Shown here: positions 1 through 6,610 of the stretch, one piece after another
Layout of the letters: every line of letters starts with the position of its first letter
Numbering within the stretch: position 1 is the first letter of the stretch
From: Bryobacterales bacterium
GTDB lineage: Bacteria; Acidobacteriota; Terriglobia; Bryobacterales; Bryobacteraceae
DNA length: 8,699 bases
Reading direction: 5' to 3'
NCBI GenBank assembly: GCA_025353235.1
Contig: JANXQZ010000449.1
Coordinates: 1 to 8,699, forward strand
Notes under the pieces: model-generated
The model's input: the letters and a program-made list of their open reading frames with translations, nothing else
The model's database searches: none
What the model was told of the DNA's origin: nothing
Program-made: the position numbers and the translations under genes

Positions 1-2
1 AT

Positions 3-104
3 CCAAATACCAATTATTATGCGCCCCCGACGAGCTTTGGATCCATCACGAGCACCCGGACATCTATGCGGCAAATGCAGTTCGCTCTGAAGATTGTCTT
101 TTAG
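3..104 (+). CDS. C-terminal end of a TonB-dependent / Oar-like outer-membrane receptor (partial)
   Basis: The frame beginning at base 3 is open from the window edge to a TAG at 102-104 and encodes 33 residues, ending in FALKIVF. The stretch contains FGSITSTRT followed by a short Arg-Gln-Met-Gln linker and then alternating hydrophobic residues ending in a terminal Phe. That is how acidobacterial carboxypeptidase-regulatory/TonB-dependent receptors end: the final beta strand of an outer-membrane barrel, whose C-terminal aromatic residue is recognised by the BAM assembly machinery. The rest of the gene lies left of the window, so substrate and length cannot be judged. The VWA gene starts 35 bases after the stop, on the same strand. 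The call rests on recognising a short tail, so it is good but not certain. Confidence 0.72.
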   Translation, partial: PNTNYYAPPTSFGSITSTRTSMRQMQFALKIVF

Positions 105-139
105 TTTGCATCTCGACGTGCGCGTCGCGCGTAGTAAGC

Positions 140-1090
140 TTGGTGAGACGTAGCGTCATAGTTCTACCGATCGGTATCTTGGGCATGCTCGTGTGCAGCT
201 TAGCCCAAGATGAGCCACGAATTCGGGTAAACGTTCGCCTGGTCAACGTTGCATTCACGGTTCGGGATGCCGCGAACAGGCTTGTCACGGATCTGACCAA
301 GGACGATTTCGAAGTGGTCGATGATGGGGCTCTTCAGACTATCTCCTATTTCGCCCACAGTGCCGATCTGCCTTTGACGCTCGGCTTGGTAGTGGACGTG
401 AGCGGAAGTCAGGAGCATTTCGTGAAGCAGCATGAGCACGACTTGAGGGCGTTCCTGAAAGACACCTTGACCCCGCGTGACCGCGCTTTTTTGTTGGGCT
501 TCGGAAATCGTCTGCGGCTGGCAAACGACTTCTCCCCTTCTGCGGGGGAGTTGCTGGACGGCCTGAAGGCACTTGAGCACGACAAAGGGAAGGGCAACCT
601 GCTAGAGATTGGTCCCTTGGAGCATAGAGTGTTGGGCACGGCCTTTTACGATGCGCTCTTCTATGCCACCACGGTAAAACTGGCAGGTGCGGAAGCACCG
701 CGCAAGGCCCTGATCGTGTTTAGCGATGGCGAGGACAATGCAAGCTCCCATCACATGCTGGATGCCATAGAAGCGGCTCAGAGCGAGAACGTGATGATCT
801 TTGGCATTCGGTATACCGAGATTAAAAAAGGGCAACTGAACGCTCGCAATAAATATGGGATCAGCGTGATTGAGCGCCTGTGCCGCGAGACTGGGGGCGC
901 AGATTTCGATGCGGAGAAGGCCGATATGCGCGAGTCCTTTCAGCAGATTGGCGCACAATTGCGCTCATCGTACGAGCTGGCTTACCATTCCACGACTGCC
1001 ATGGACGGAACGTTCCATAAGCTCAAGATCCGGGTAAAGCGTCCCGGACTTACGGTGAGGACGAAGACCGGCTATTTCGGACGAGAGTAG
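140..1090 (+). CDS. Exported VWA-domain protein (acidobacterial VWFA-related family)
   Basis: This 316-residue protein starts with a signal peptide: Arg3-Arg4, a hydrophobic core at about 6-20, and a probable signal peptidase I site after Ser-Leu-Ala22. Residues 28-75 form the immunoglobulin-like lead-in typical of this family (VNVAFTVRD, then a DDFEVVDDG motif). The VWA fold occupies about 78-275 and has a complete metal-ion-dependent adhesion site: DVSGS at 86-90, Thr168 in GTAFYDAL, and Asp196 in FSDGEDN. The C-terminal strand pair ends GYFGRE. VWA domains bind protein ligands through a divalent metal; the partner here is unknown, and the product should act outside the inner membrane. There is a Cys at position 19, but Val precedes it, so it is not a good lipobox. 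The start used is TTG at 140; GTG at 143 is equally possible, and neither has a clear Shine-Dalgarno. The frame stays open upstream to the window edge, but the signal peptide fixes the start region. Confidence 0.9.
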   Translation: MVRRSVIVLPIGILGMLVCSLAQDEPRIRVNVRLVNVAFTVRDAANRLVTDLTKDDFEVVDDGALQTISYFAHSADLPLTLGLVVDVSGSQEHFVKQHEHDLRAFLKDTLTPRDRAFLLGFGNRLRLANDFSPSAGELLDGLKALEHDKGKGNLLEIGPLEHRVLGTAFYDALFYATTVKLAGAEAPRKALIVFSDGEDNASSHHMLDAIEAAQSENVMIFGIRYTEIKKGQLNARNKYGISVIERLCRETGGADFDAEKADMRESFQQIGAQLRSSYELAYHSTTAMDGTFHKLKIRVKRPGLTVRTKTGYFGRE

Positions 1091-1167
1091 TGTCCTTCGT
1101 ATCTGTGTAGCCACTCATCTCGCTGGCCTGCGCGCCCGGCCGAGGTTGAGGAACTCAATGATATGCT

Positions 1168-2361
1168 ATGACCAACATGGATCTGAATCTGACCCCGGAC
1201 GAGCGGCAGTTTCGCGATGAAGTTCGCGCCTGGCTGCAGGCAAATGTGCCCAAGGACTGGGAAAGCCGCCGCGCCACCGAGGACATGAAAGACCGCTTCG
1301 CATTCCTCCGCGAGTGGCAAAAGAAAGTATTTCAAGCGGGCTGGGCAGGGATCGCATGGCCCAAGGAATTCGGAGGCCGCGGCGCTTCGCTCATGCAGCA
1401 GGTGATCTTCACTGAAGAGATGGCTCGCGCTACTGCCCCGCCGTTAGCGAATGTTCTCGGCTTGATGCTGATCGGCCCCACCATCGTCAACTACGGAACC
1501 GACGCTCAGAAGAAGCGCTACCTGGCAAACATTTTGAGCGCGGACGAGATTTGGTGCCAAGGGTTTTCGGAACCGAACGCAGGGTCGGACTTGGCTGGCA
1601 TTCGTACGGACGCACATCTGGATGGCGACCATTACGTGGTCAACGGCCAAAAGGTTTGGACGAGCTATGGCTGGGCAGCCGACTGGTGTGCGCTTCTCAC
1701 CCGCTCCGACCCGACCTCCGCCAAGCATCACGGGCTCACTTACATTCTGGTCGACATGAAAAGCCCCGGCGTGGAGGTCCGGGCTCTGCGCCAAATGACT
1801 GGGGAAACGGAGTTCAACGAGCTGTTTTTCCGCGATGTCCGAGTGCCTATTGAAAACGTTCTGGGCAAGGTTGGCGAGGGCTGGGGAGTCGCGATGGGAA
1901 CGCTGATGCATGAGCGGGCAACTCTCGGCGCAGGCATTCAGATCACCTTCAAGCGGCAGTTCGACCGCCTAACGGAGTTATCCCACATCATCGAACGGAA
2001 TGGCCGGCCTGCTGCTGAGGATCCTGTGATCCGACAGAAGCTGGCTCAAAGCTATATCGACATCGAGATCATGCGCCTAAATCAAATGCGCTCAGTCACG
2101 CGCATGAGCCAGAGCGGCGTTCCGGGTCCAGAAGGGTCTATTCAGAAGATATTTTGGAGCGAACTGAATCAGCGCTTTCAGCAGGTCGCGAGCGAGTTGC
2201 TGGGGCCGTATGCGCAGCTTACCAGCGGCGGGGCCATCGACGACGGCCAATGGGCTTACAATTATCTTCGCTCGCGCGGCAACACCATCGAGGCGGGCAC
2301 TTCCGAAATCCAGCGCAACATTGTCGGGCACTTTGTGCTCGGCTTGCCAAAGAGCTACTAG
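1168..2361 (+). CDS. Acyl-CoA dehydrogenase, alpha-type subunit
   Basis: This 397-residue flavoprotein has the full acyl-CoA dehydrogenase layout: helical N domain (about 5-125), beta middle domain (about 128-225) and helical C domain (about 235-390). Family members oxidise an acyl-CoA to the trans-2-enoyl-CoA and pass electrons to an electron-transfer flavoprotein, in the cytoplasm. FSEPNAGSDL at 133-142 and WTSYG at 164-168 are the flavin-contacting segments. At the site where medium-chain enzymes carry the catalytic Glu (YEGTSQ), this protein reads EAGTSE, so Ala replaces it. Glu249 in MHERATLG lies where isovaleryl-CoA dehydrogenase and the mycobacterial FadE26-type subunits place theirs, and is the likely base. 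The usual R-x-Q-F-G motif is absent; a GRPAAEDPVIRQ loop stands in its place, as in alpha subunits of heteromeric enzymes. ATG 1168 was chosen, with GAGGAA at 1148-1153; ATG 1177 is an alternative. Substrate is unknown. Confidence 0.93.
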   Translation: MTNMDLNLTPDERQFRDEVRAWLQANVPKDWESRRATEDMKDRFAFLREWQKKVFQAGWAGIAWPKEFGGRGASLMQQVIFTEEMARATAPPLANVLGLMLIGPTIVNYGTDAQKKRYLANILSADEIWCQGFSEPNAGSDLAGIRTDAHLDGDHYVVNGQKVWTSYGWAADWCALLTRSDPTSAKHHGLTYILVDMKSPGVEVRALRQMTGETEFNELFFRDVRVPIENVLGKVGEGWGVAMGTLMHERATLGAGIQITFKRQFDRLTELSHIIERNGRPAAEDPVIRQKLAQSYIDIEIMRLNQMRSVTRMSQSGVPGPEGSIQKIFWSELNQRFQQVASELLGPYAQLTSGGAIDDGQWAYNYLRSRGNTIEAGTSEIQRNIVGHFVLGLPKSY

Positions 2362-2365
2362 AGGA
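2360..2365 (+). promoter_or_regulatory. Ribosome binding site of the second acyl-CoA dehydrogenase
   Basis: AGAGGA overlaps the TAG stop of the first dehydrogenase and lies 3 bases before ATG 2369. The spacing is short but usable. It supports the 2369 start and suggests that the two subunits are translated in a coupled way, which would help equal production of an alpha-beta pair. Confidence 0.6.
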
Positions 2366-2368
2366 CGC

Positions 2369-3511
2369 ATGCAATTCGGGCTTTCGGAAACACAGCAAAC
2401 TTTGAAGAACACCACGCGTCAGTTCCTTGCGGCGGAGTGTCCGTCCTCGGAAGTACGCAGACTGATCGAGACTGATTCGGCTTTCGATTCTGCGTTGTGG
2501 AAGAAGATGGCCGATCAAGGCTGGATGGGGATCCTCATTCCCGAGGAGTACGGCGGATTCGGAATGGGCATGGTGGAGATGGCGGCAGTGCTCGAAGAGA
2601 TGGGCCGAGCATTGCTCCCGGGACCGTACCTCTCAACCGTCTTGCTGGCCGGCAGCGCGATCCAGCATGCGGGAAGCGAGGCGCAGAAGCAGCAATACCT
2701 TGGGGCGATTTGCCGTGGCGAGGCAAAAGCGACCCTAGCCTTTTTGGAAGAGAGCGCATGCTGGTCACCAGAACGCGTCCGGATGCACGCGTACGCGCAC
2801 AACGGCGGTTATGTCTTGAGCGGAAGCAAACGCTTCGTACCGGATGCAGCGGTGGCGGACTTTGTAGTCTGCGCCGCTCGACTGGACGGTGAACTGGCAC
2901 TCTTCATTGTTCCGTCAAGCGCATCGGGAATGGCGGCGCGTCCAACACCGGCGCTCGACGGAACCCGCAAGCTATACGAGTTGATGTTCGATGCAGCCGC
3001 CGTTCCAGAAGGCGCGCTGCTGGCGAAAGGTGACCGTGCGGTGGCGGCTCTCGAGCATGCATTTGCCGTGTCCACGGTGGGGTTGGTTGCCGAGATGGTG
3101 GGCGGCATGCAACGCCTGCTGGAGATCGCGGTGGAATACGCGAAGACCCGCAAGCAGTTCGGACGCCCTATTGGCCAGTTCCAGGCAGTCCAGCACATGT
3201 GCGCGGACATGCTGGTTTGGTCAGAGAGCTCGCGCTCGGCGGCCTACTTCGCGGCTTGGGCCATGAGCGAGAATACGCCGGAAGCGGCCACGGCCGTGTC
3301 GGTTGCCAAGGCATACGCAAGCGACTCGTATAGAGAGGTGGGCAATCGTGCGATCCAGGTCCACGGCGGCATGGGATTCACCTGGGAAAACGATGTTCAC
3401 CTTTACTATCGGCGAGCGAAGGGATCGGAAATTGCGTTCGGCGATGCGACGTGGCATCGGGAGCGCATCGCGAAGCTGGTGGTTGATCGGTCAGACCTTC
3501 TGGTCCGTTGA
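2369..3511 (+). CDS. Acyl-CoA dehydrogenase, beta-type subunit
   Basis: This 380-residue acyl-CoA dehydrogenase homologue has the N domain (about 3-120, with ILIPEEYGGFGMG at 55-67), a degenerate middle domain and a C domain with both classic signatures: YAKTRKQFGRPIGQFQ at 257-272 and QVHGGMGFTWEND at 330-342. The flavin motif E-P-x-A-G-S-D is not present in the middle domain (LAFLEESACWSPE instead). The C terminus reads AFGDATWHRERIA, with no catalytic Glu at the medium-chain position. Its conserved parts are thus the ones its upstream neighbour lacks, so the two probably form one alpha2beta2 enzyme. ATG 2369 was chosen because it lies 7 bases after the neighbour's TAG and has AGAGGA (2360-2365) overlapping that stop. 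An upstream in-frame start at 2210 would add residues of no recognisable family inside the first gene. The last 21 bases overlap the opposite-strand gene ending at 3491. Confidence 0.92.
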   Translation: MQFGLSETQQTLKNTTRQFLAAECPSSEVRRLIETDSAFDSALWKKMADQGWMGILIPEEYGGFGMGMVEMAAVLEEMGRALLPGPYLSTVLLAGSAIQHAGSEAQKQQYLGAICRGEAKATLAFLEESACWSPERVRMHAYAHNGGYVLSGSKRFVPDAAVADFVVCAARLDGELALFIVPSSASGMAARPTPALDGTRKLYELMFDAAAVPEGALLAKGDRAVAALEHAFAVSTVGLVAEMVGGMQRLLEIAVEYAKTRKQFGRPIGQFQAVQHMCADMLVWSESSRSAAYFAAWAMSENTPEAATAVSVAKAYASDSYREVGNRAIQVHGGMGFTWENDVHLYYRRAKGSEIAFGDATWHRERIAKLVVDRSDLLVR

Positions 3512-3835
3512 TCCTTCAGATCGTCCGCACCGGTCCTTCAGTCCTTGACGGAATTTTTCCCTCTGATCGGGAGGCATCTGCTCCAAGCGCTCTGCCATGC
3601 GGTGCCGCCAGTGTGAGGCATATGCTGGTCTGAAGCGCGACATGCCTAAGCGTCCAAAGAGTATCCAACTCAGAGCCAAGAGCCCTAGCGCTTGCCAGAA
3701 CGTAATCGTGTGCAACCCGAAGATGCTCGGCATCAGCGTGTTCCACAATTGCAGGACCGCCAGTCCAAAACCGGCAACCCCGATCATCGCGAAAATCGCA
3801 AACTTCAATCCTCTTTTCTTCCAATTCCTTTTCAT
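3491..3835 (-). CDS. Small two-helix membrane protein encoded behind an ECF sigma factor
   Basis: This 114-residue protein has a basic N terminus (KRNWKKRGLK), a first membrane segment at about 11-31, a conserved-looking linker LWNTLMPSIFGLHTITFWQA (30-49), and a second membrane segment at about 46-62 ending ILFGRLG. A cytoplasm-like amphipathic tail follows, with HRMAERLEQMPPDQREKFRQGL at about 78-99. Proteins with this W-N-x-L-M-P-x-I-F-G-L-x-x-I-T-F-W-Q-A-L-G-L-L pattern are familiar as hypothetical proteins next to sigma-70 family genes; that is recollection, not a search. It starts 10 bases after the sigma gene's TAA. GGGAGA (3841-3846 on the plus strand) partly overlaps that stop and serves as a good Shine-Dalgarno. 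A role as membrane-bound regulator of the sigma factor is a guess from position; no anti-sigma domain is recognisable. Its end overlaps the dehydrogenase gene by 21 bases, tail to tail. Confidence 0.85.
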   Translation of the reverse strand: MKRNWKKRGLKFAIFAMIGVAGFGLAVLQLWNTLMPSIFGLHTITFWQALGLLALSWILFGRLGMSRFRPAYASHWRHRMAERLEQMPPDQREKFRQGLKDRCGRSEGSTDQKV

Positions 3836-3845
3836 AGTTTCTCCC

Positions 3846-4430
3846 TTACCTCTTCGTAAATTCGTCGTATATGGCCTGAAGCCTGCGGCGCAGATGGAGC
3901 ACCGCGTAGTGCTTGCGCGAAAGCAGAGTGTTCACACTATTGCCGGTCTGCGCCGCGATTTCTTTGAAGCTATATCCGTCCAGTTCATGCGCGACAAATA
4001 CATCGCGCTGCTCTGCAGGAAGCTCGTTTAGGGCAGCGTCGAGTTCTTCCAAAAGCACAGTTTGAGCATAAGCTGCCTCTGGTCCGGCTTCTGCCGACGG
4101 GAGCAGGTCCTCCAATAGAAGCGCGTCGCCATTCTCTGCAACTGCGATCGGATCGCTGAGCGCTTCCGAGGTCCTCTTGCGAAAGAGATCCGTAATCCGA
4201 TTGCGAGCCACCCGGAACAGCCAAGCGCCGACATACTCGATCGGCTGCATCAGCCGCAATGCCTCGATCAGTTCGTAGAAGACGTCTTGCAGGATATCTT
4301 CGACATCCCGCTGATCCGGCACACGCTTCCGGATGAAGTTGCGCAGCCGGGTTCGCTCCAGGTTGATGGTTTCGGAGATTCGCCGATCTTGATCGCCTTC
4401 CATTTGATTTACGATCAGCGCCTCTTGCAT
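3846..4430 (-). CDS. ECF-subfamily RNA polymerase sigma factor
   Basis: This 194-residue protein has the two-domain sigma-70 layout of the extracytoplasmic-function group. Region 2 spans about 24-90: VEDILQDVFYELIEAL at 43-58 binds core polymerase, and AWLFRVARNRITDLFRKR at 69-86 carries the -10 recognition helix. An acidic linker follows at about 90-125 (LLLEDLLPSAEAGPE). Region 4 spans about 128-187: LPAEQRDVFVAHELDGYSF, then the helix-turn-helix KEIAAQTGNSVNTLLSRKHYA that reads the -35 element. No extra C-terminal domain is present. No zinc-binding anti-sigma gene is adjacent; the next gene encodes the two-helix membrane protein. The start is ATG 4430; Met10 (4403) is possible, and neither has a Shine-Dalgarno. 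The sulfatase stop lies 46 bases upstream. A TACAAT on the minus strand (plus 4462-4467) resembles a -10 box but lacks a matching -35. Confidence 0.93.
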   Translation of the reverse strand: MQEALIVNQMEGDQDRRISETINLERTRLRNFIRKRVPDQRDVEDILQDVFYELIEALRLMQPIEYVGAWLFRVARNRITDLFRKRTSEALSDPIAVAENGDALLLEDLLPSAEAGPEAAYAQTVLLEELDAALNELPAEQRDVFVAHELDGYSFKEIAAQTGNSVNTLLSRKHYAVLHLRRRLQAIYDEFTKR

Positions 4431-4476
4431 CCATCAGTGTGGACGAATGAGCGGCGGAAATATTGTAGGAGAGGTC

Positions 4477-5964
4477 TTAAGTATCGCGCGGTCGCAAATA
4501 CCAATCGAGAATCTCGTCTTCGTTGGCGAGTTTCGGTTCTAGGGAAACGTCGGGATGAGTTGTCCGGAAGCGCTGTAGCATTAGCCTCTGCAACTCCGCG
4601 CCGATCCTTTCCTGATCTTTGATTACGTTATACAACTCGCCGGGATCTTCCCGCAGGTCATACAGAATTCGATAGCGACCCGGGGTTGGATTGTCGGTCA
4701 CGTATCCATCTTTGCGCTCGCGCTTGCCAGTGCAGTAGATGAATTTCCAGCGATCTGTCCGAATATACGCCTCCTCGTTCTCCAGGTACTCGCTGAAAAC
4801 GTGATCGCGCGCTTGGGGCTGCTTGCCTTCGAGATAACGGCGCAGACTGCGACCGTGCGTTATGGGCAGGGGATCGAGGTTGAGAATGTCGACGATGGTC
4901 GCGGGCACGTCGACGTGCTCGGTTAAATCGCGCACCACGCCGGATTTGATTCGCCCCGGATGACGCATGATCAGCGGCACCCGCAAGGCTGGATCGAAAC
5001 CGCAATGCTTCTCGAAACGGCCGTGTTGACCGAGATTGTAGCCATGGTCCGCCATGTACACCACCATAGTGTTCCGCTCAAGTCCCGTTTCCTTCAACTT
5101 CTGGAGCAGCAAGCCGATGTTTCGATCCAGATACTCGACCGAGGTGTAATAGGCTGCGTTGATGCCCTGCTTGTCACCGTCGCTCAGGTCGCGGAAGATC
5201 AGGGGAATCTGCCACGCGTCCTCCGGCCCGGGCTTGGGCACGTGGAATTTCGCCGCATCGTATTTGTGGCGATACTCGAAAGGAAAATCGTAGGGCGAGT
5301 GCGGTTCCAGAAAGCTCACCCACAGGGCGAAGGGCCGCTCCCGATTGTCGTCCAGATACTTGTGCACGAGACGCATCTGATAGGTGGCTCGCATGTCGGC
5401 ATCGTAGCGGGGACAGGGCAGTTTGTCGGCATTCAGCCAGATGCGCGCGGGGTCCTTGAGCGGCTTCCACGCCGGCTTAACCGGAGTTCCCGCAGGAAGC
5501 GCACGCGGAATCGTGTCCCTCTGCCATGCGGCGGTCAGAATTTCTTCTGTGCGAACCGCGTCAAACCCATGCATCCCGTCCGTTCCAGGACGATTGAAAT
5601 GCATTTTCCCGAAGACCGCCGTCGTGTATCCGGCTTTGCGAAACTGCTTTGCCAGAGTGGGCTTCTCTTCAGACAGCGGGGTCGGCAATCGCGTGACTCC
5701 GGCCATGTGCGGCAACTGGCCAGTGAAGAAACTCTGGCGCGACGGAGTGCAAACCGGCGAGTTGCAATAGTGGCTCGAAAAGCGGGTCCCTTCAGCGGCC
5801 AAGCGATCGAGATTGGGCGTGCGGGCGAGCTTGTTCCCGTCGGCGCCCAAGACGTACCCGGCGTGGTCGTCCGCCAGAATGAATAGAAAGTTGGGCTTCT
5901 CGGGTTGACCCGCAGCCATCATTGACGAACCCACGCCTGCCAACATGGCTCGGCGCGAAATCAC
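4477..5964 (-). CDS. Exported sulfatase of the formylglycine (Cys) type
   Basis: This 495-residue alkaline-phosphatase-fold hydrolase would remove sulfate esters. A Tat-like signal (ISRRAMLAGVGSSMMAAG, residues 2-19) sends it out of the cytoplasm folded. The active-site motif is CTPSR at 72-76; in this family Cys72 is converted to formylglycine by a separate enzyme, which is not encoded in this window. Metal and sulfate ligands are visible: Asp32-Asp33, Lys120 and His122 (GKMHF), His222 (EPHSPY), Asp306-His307 (ADHGYN) and Lys319. The C-terminal subdomain contains TDRWKFIY and YDLREDPGELYN, usual in arylsulfatase/choline-sulfatase-like members. The substrate cannot be named. GTG 5964 was chosen: it lies 4 bases after the msrB stop, with GGAG 10 bases ahead. 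TTG 5997 would add 11 residues with no Shine-Dalgarno and push the RR motif inward. A polysaccharide or host-glycan role is not shown by the context. Confidence 0.93.
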   Translation of the reverse strand: MISRRAMLAGVGSSMMAAGQPEKPNFLFILADDHAGYVLGADGNKLARTPNLDRLAAEGTRFSSHYCNSPVCTPSRQSFFTGQLPHMAGVTRLPTPLSEEKPTLAKQFRKAGYTTAVFGKMHFNRPGTDGMHGFDAVRTEEILTAAWQRDTIPRALPAGTPVKPAWKPLKDPARIWLNADKLPCPRYDADMRATYQMRLVHKYLDDNRERPFALWVSFLEPHSPYDFPFEYRHKYDAAKFHVPKPGPEDAWQIPLIFRDLSDGDKQGINAAYYTSVEYLDRNIGLLLQKLKETGLERNTMVVYMADHGYNLGQHGRFEKHCGFDPALRVPLIMRHPGRIKSGVVRDLTEHVDVPATIVDILNLDPLPITHGRSLRRYLEGKQPQARDHVFSEYLENEEAYIRTDRWKFIYCTGKRERKDGYVTDNPTPGRYRILYDLREDPGELYNVIKDQERIGAELQRLMLQRFRTTHPDVSLEPKLANEDEILDWYLRPRDT

Positions 5965-5968
5965 AGGA

Positions 5969-6610
5969 CTATTGCTCCAATCCGGGGAAGAGAGCAAACC
6001 GCAACGCAGATTCGTTCATGCAATAGCGCAGGTTCGTGGGCGCAGGCCCATCTTCAAACACATGACCGAGGTGAGCGGTGCAACGCTTGCAAACTACTTC
6101 CACCCTCTCCATGAACATGCTCATGTCCTTAATCTCGCGAACGTTTTCCTGGGCGATTGGGGCCCGAAAACTTGGCCAGCCCGTACCAGAATCGAACTTC
6201 GTGTCGGAACTAAAGAGAGCGGTGCCGCAGCAGACACATCGGTACAGCCCTGCCCCGTGAAACTCATAATAGGTGCCGGTAAAGGCAGAATCGGTGGACC
6301 CTCGCCGGGTCACGTAGAATTGCTGCGCACTGAGTTGCTGCTTCCATTCCGCGTCTGACTTCGCTACTTTGTGCACGCGCTTCAAACCGATCCGACGCCC
6401 GCGGTCGTCGAACTCGACAATCTCAATCTCTTGATTGGGATCTTCTTGGCTCTTATCCCTCGGCGCGCTTTTCGACGACACCGCGACCAAGCCTGCAAAT
6501 GCGAACGGCACGATCAGCAACGCCCGCCGCTTTACCAATTCAGATTTGAAATTCTGGAGACTCATGGAAGCTCGAATCAGGGACGTCGGGCTCCTGAACT
6601 TCCGGTACAT
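5969..6610 (-). CDS. msrB: Exported or membrane-anchored peptide-methionine (R)-S-oxide reductase
   Basis: Residues about 83-210 of this 213-residue protein form an MsrB (SelR) domain, which reduces the R-epimer of methionine sulfoxide in proteins. Zinc is held by two C-x-x-C pairs, Cys125/Cys128 and Cys174/Cys177. GWPSF lies at 144-148, and His180/His183 (TAHLGHVF) line the active site. Cys197 in RYCMNESALRF is the catalytic cysteine. The common resolving cysteine before GWPSF is Thr143 here, so regeneration must use another cysteine or direct reduction. The N terminus has a hydrophobic segment at 30-44 preceded by KRR, read as a Sec/Tat signal or anchor; this suggests a periplasmic repair enzyme. 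ATG 6610 has GGAGG (plus 6620-6624) 9 bases upstream; ATG 6565 would give a more usual signal-peptide length. The start overlaps the cysteine-rich gene upstream. Confidence 0.92.
   Translation of the reverse strand: MYRKFRSPTSLIRASMSLQNFKSELVKRRALLIVPFAFAGLVAVSSKSAPRDKSQEDPNQEIEIVEFDDRGRRIGLKRVHKVAKSDAEWKQQLSAQQFYVTRRGSTDSAFTGTYYEFHGAGLYRCVCCGTALFSSDTKFDSGTGWPSFRAPIAQENVREIKDMSMFMERVEVVCKRCTAHLGHVFEDGPAPTNLRYCMNESALRFALFPGLEQ

Noticed and set aside
2..139. Upstream extension of the VWA frame to the window edge
   Set aside because: The frame is open but overlaps the receptor tail in another frame, and the signal peptide begins at about 140.
185..205. Lipobox in the VWA protein signal peptide
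   Set aside because: Val precedes Cys19 where Gly, Ala or Ser is expected; the Ser-Leu-Ala signal peptidase I site fits better.
2210..2368. N-terminal extension of the second acyl-CoA dehydrogenase
   Set aside because: These codons lie inside the end of the first dehydrogenase in another frame, show no family similarity, and a properly spaced ATG with AGAGGA exists at 2369.
3491..3510. Small GACC/GGTC hairpin as a bidirectional terminator
   Set aside because: The stem is only about 4 base pairs, lacks a T tract on either strand and is inside both coding regions.
4462..4467. TACAAT -10-like box ahead of the sigma gene on the minus strand
   Set aside because: No acceptable -35 hexamer lies 16-18 bases upstream, so a promoter cannot be supported from this alone.
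4960..5886. 308-codon open frame on the plus strand
   Set aside because: It lies wholly antisense to the sulfatase, which has a full set of family motifs; its translation matches no recognisable fold and the frame is a by-product of GC-rich codon use.
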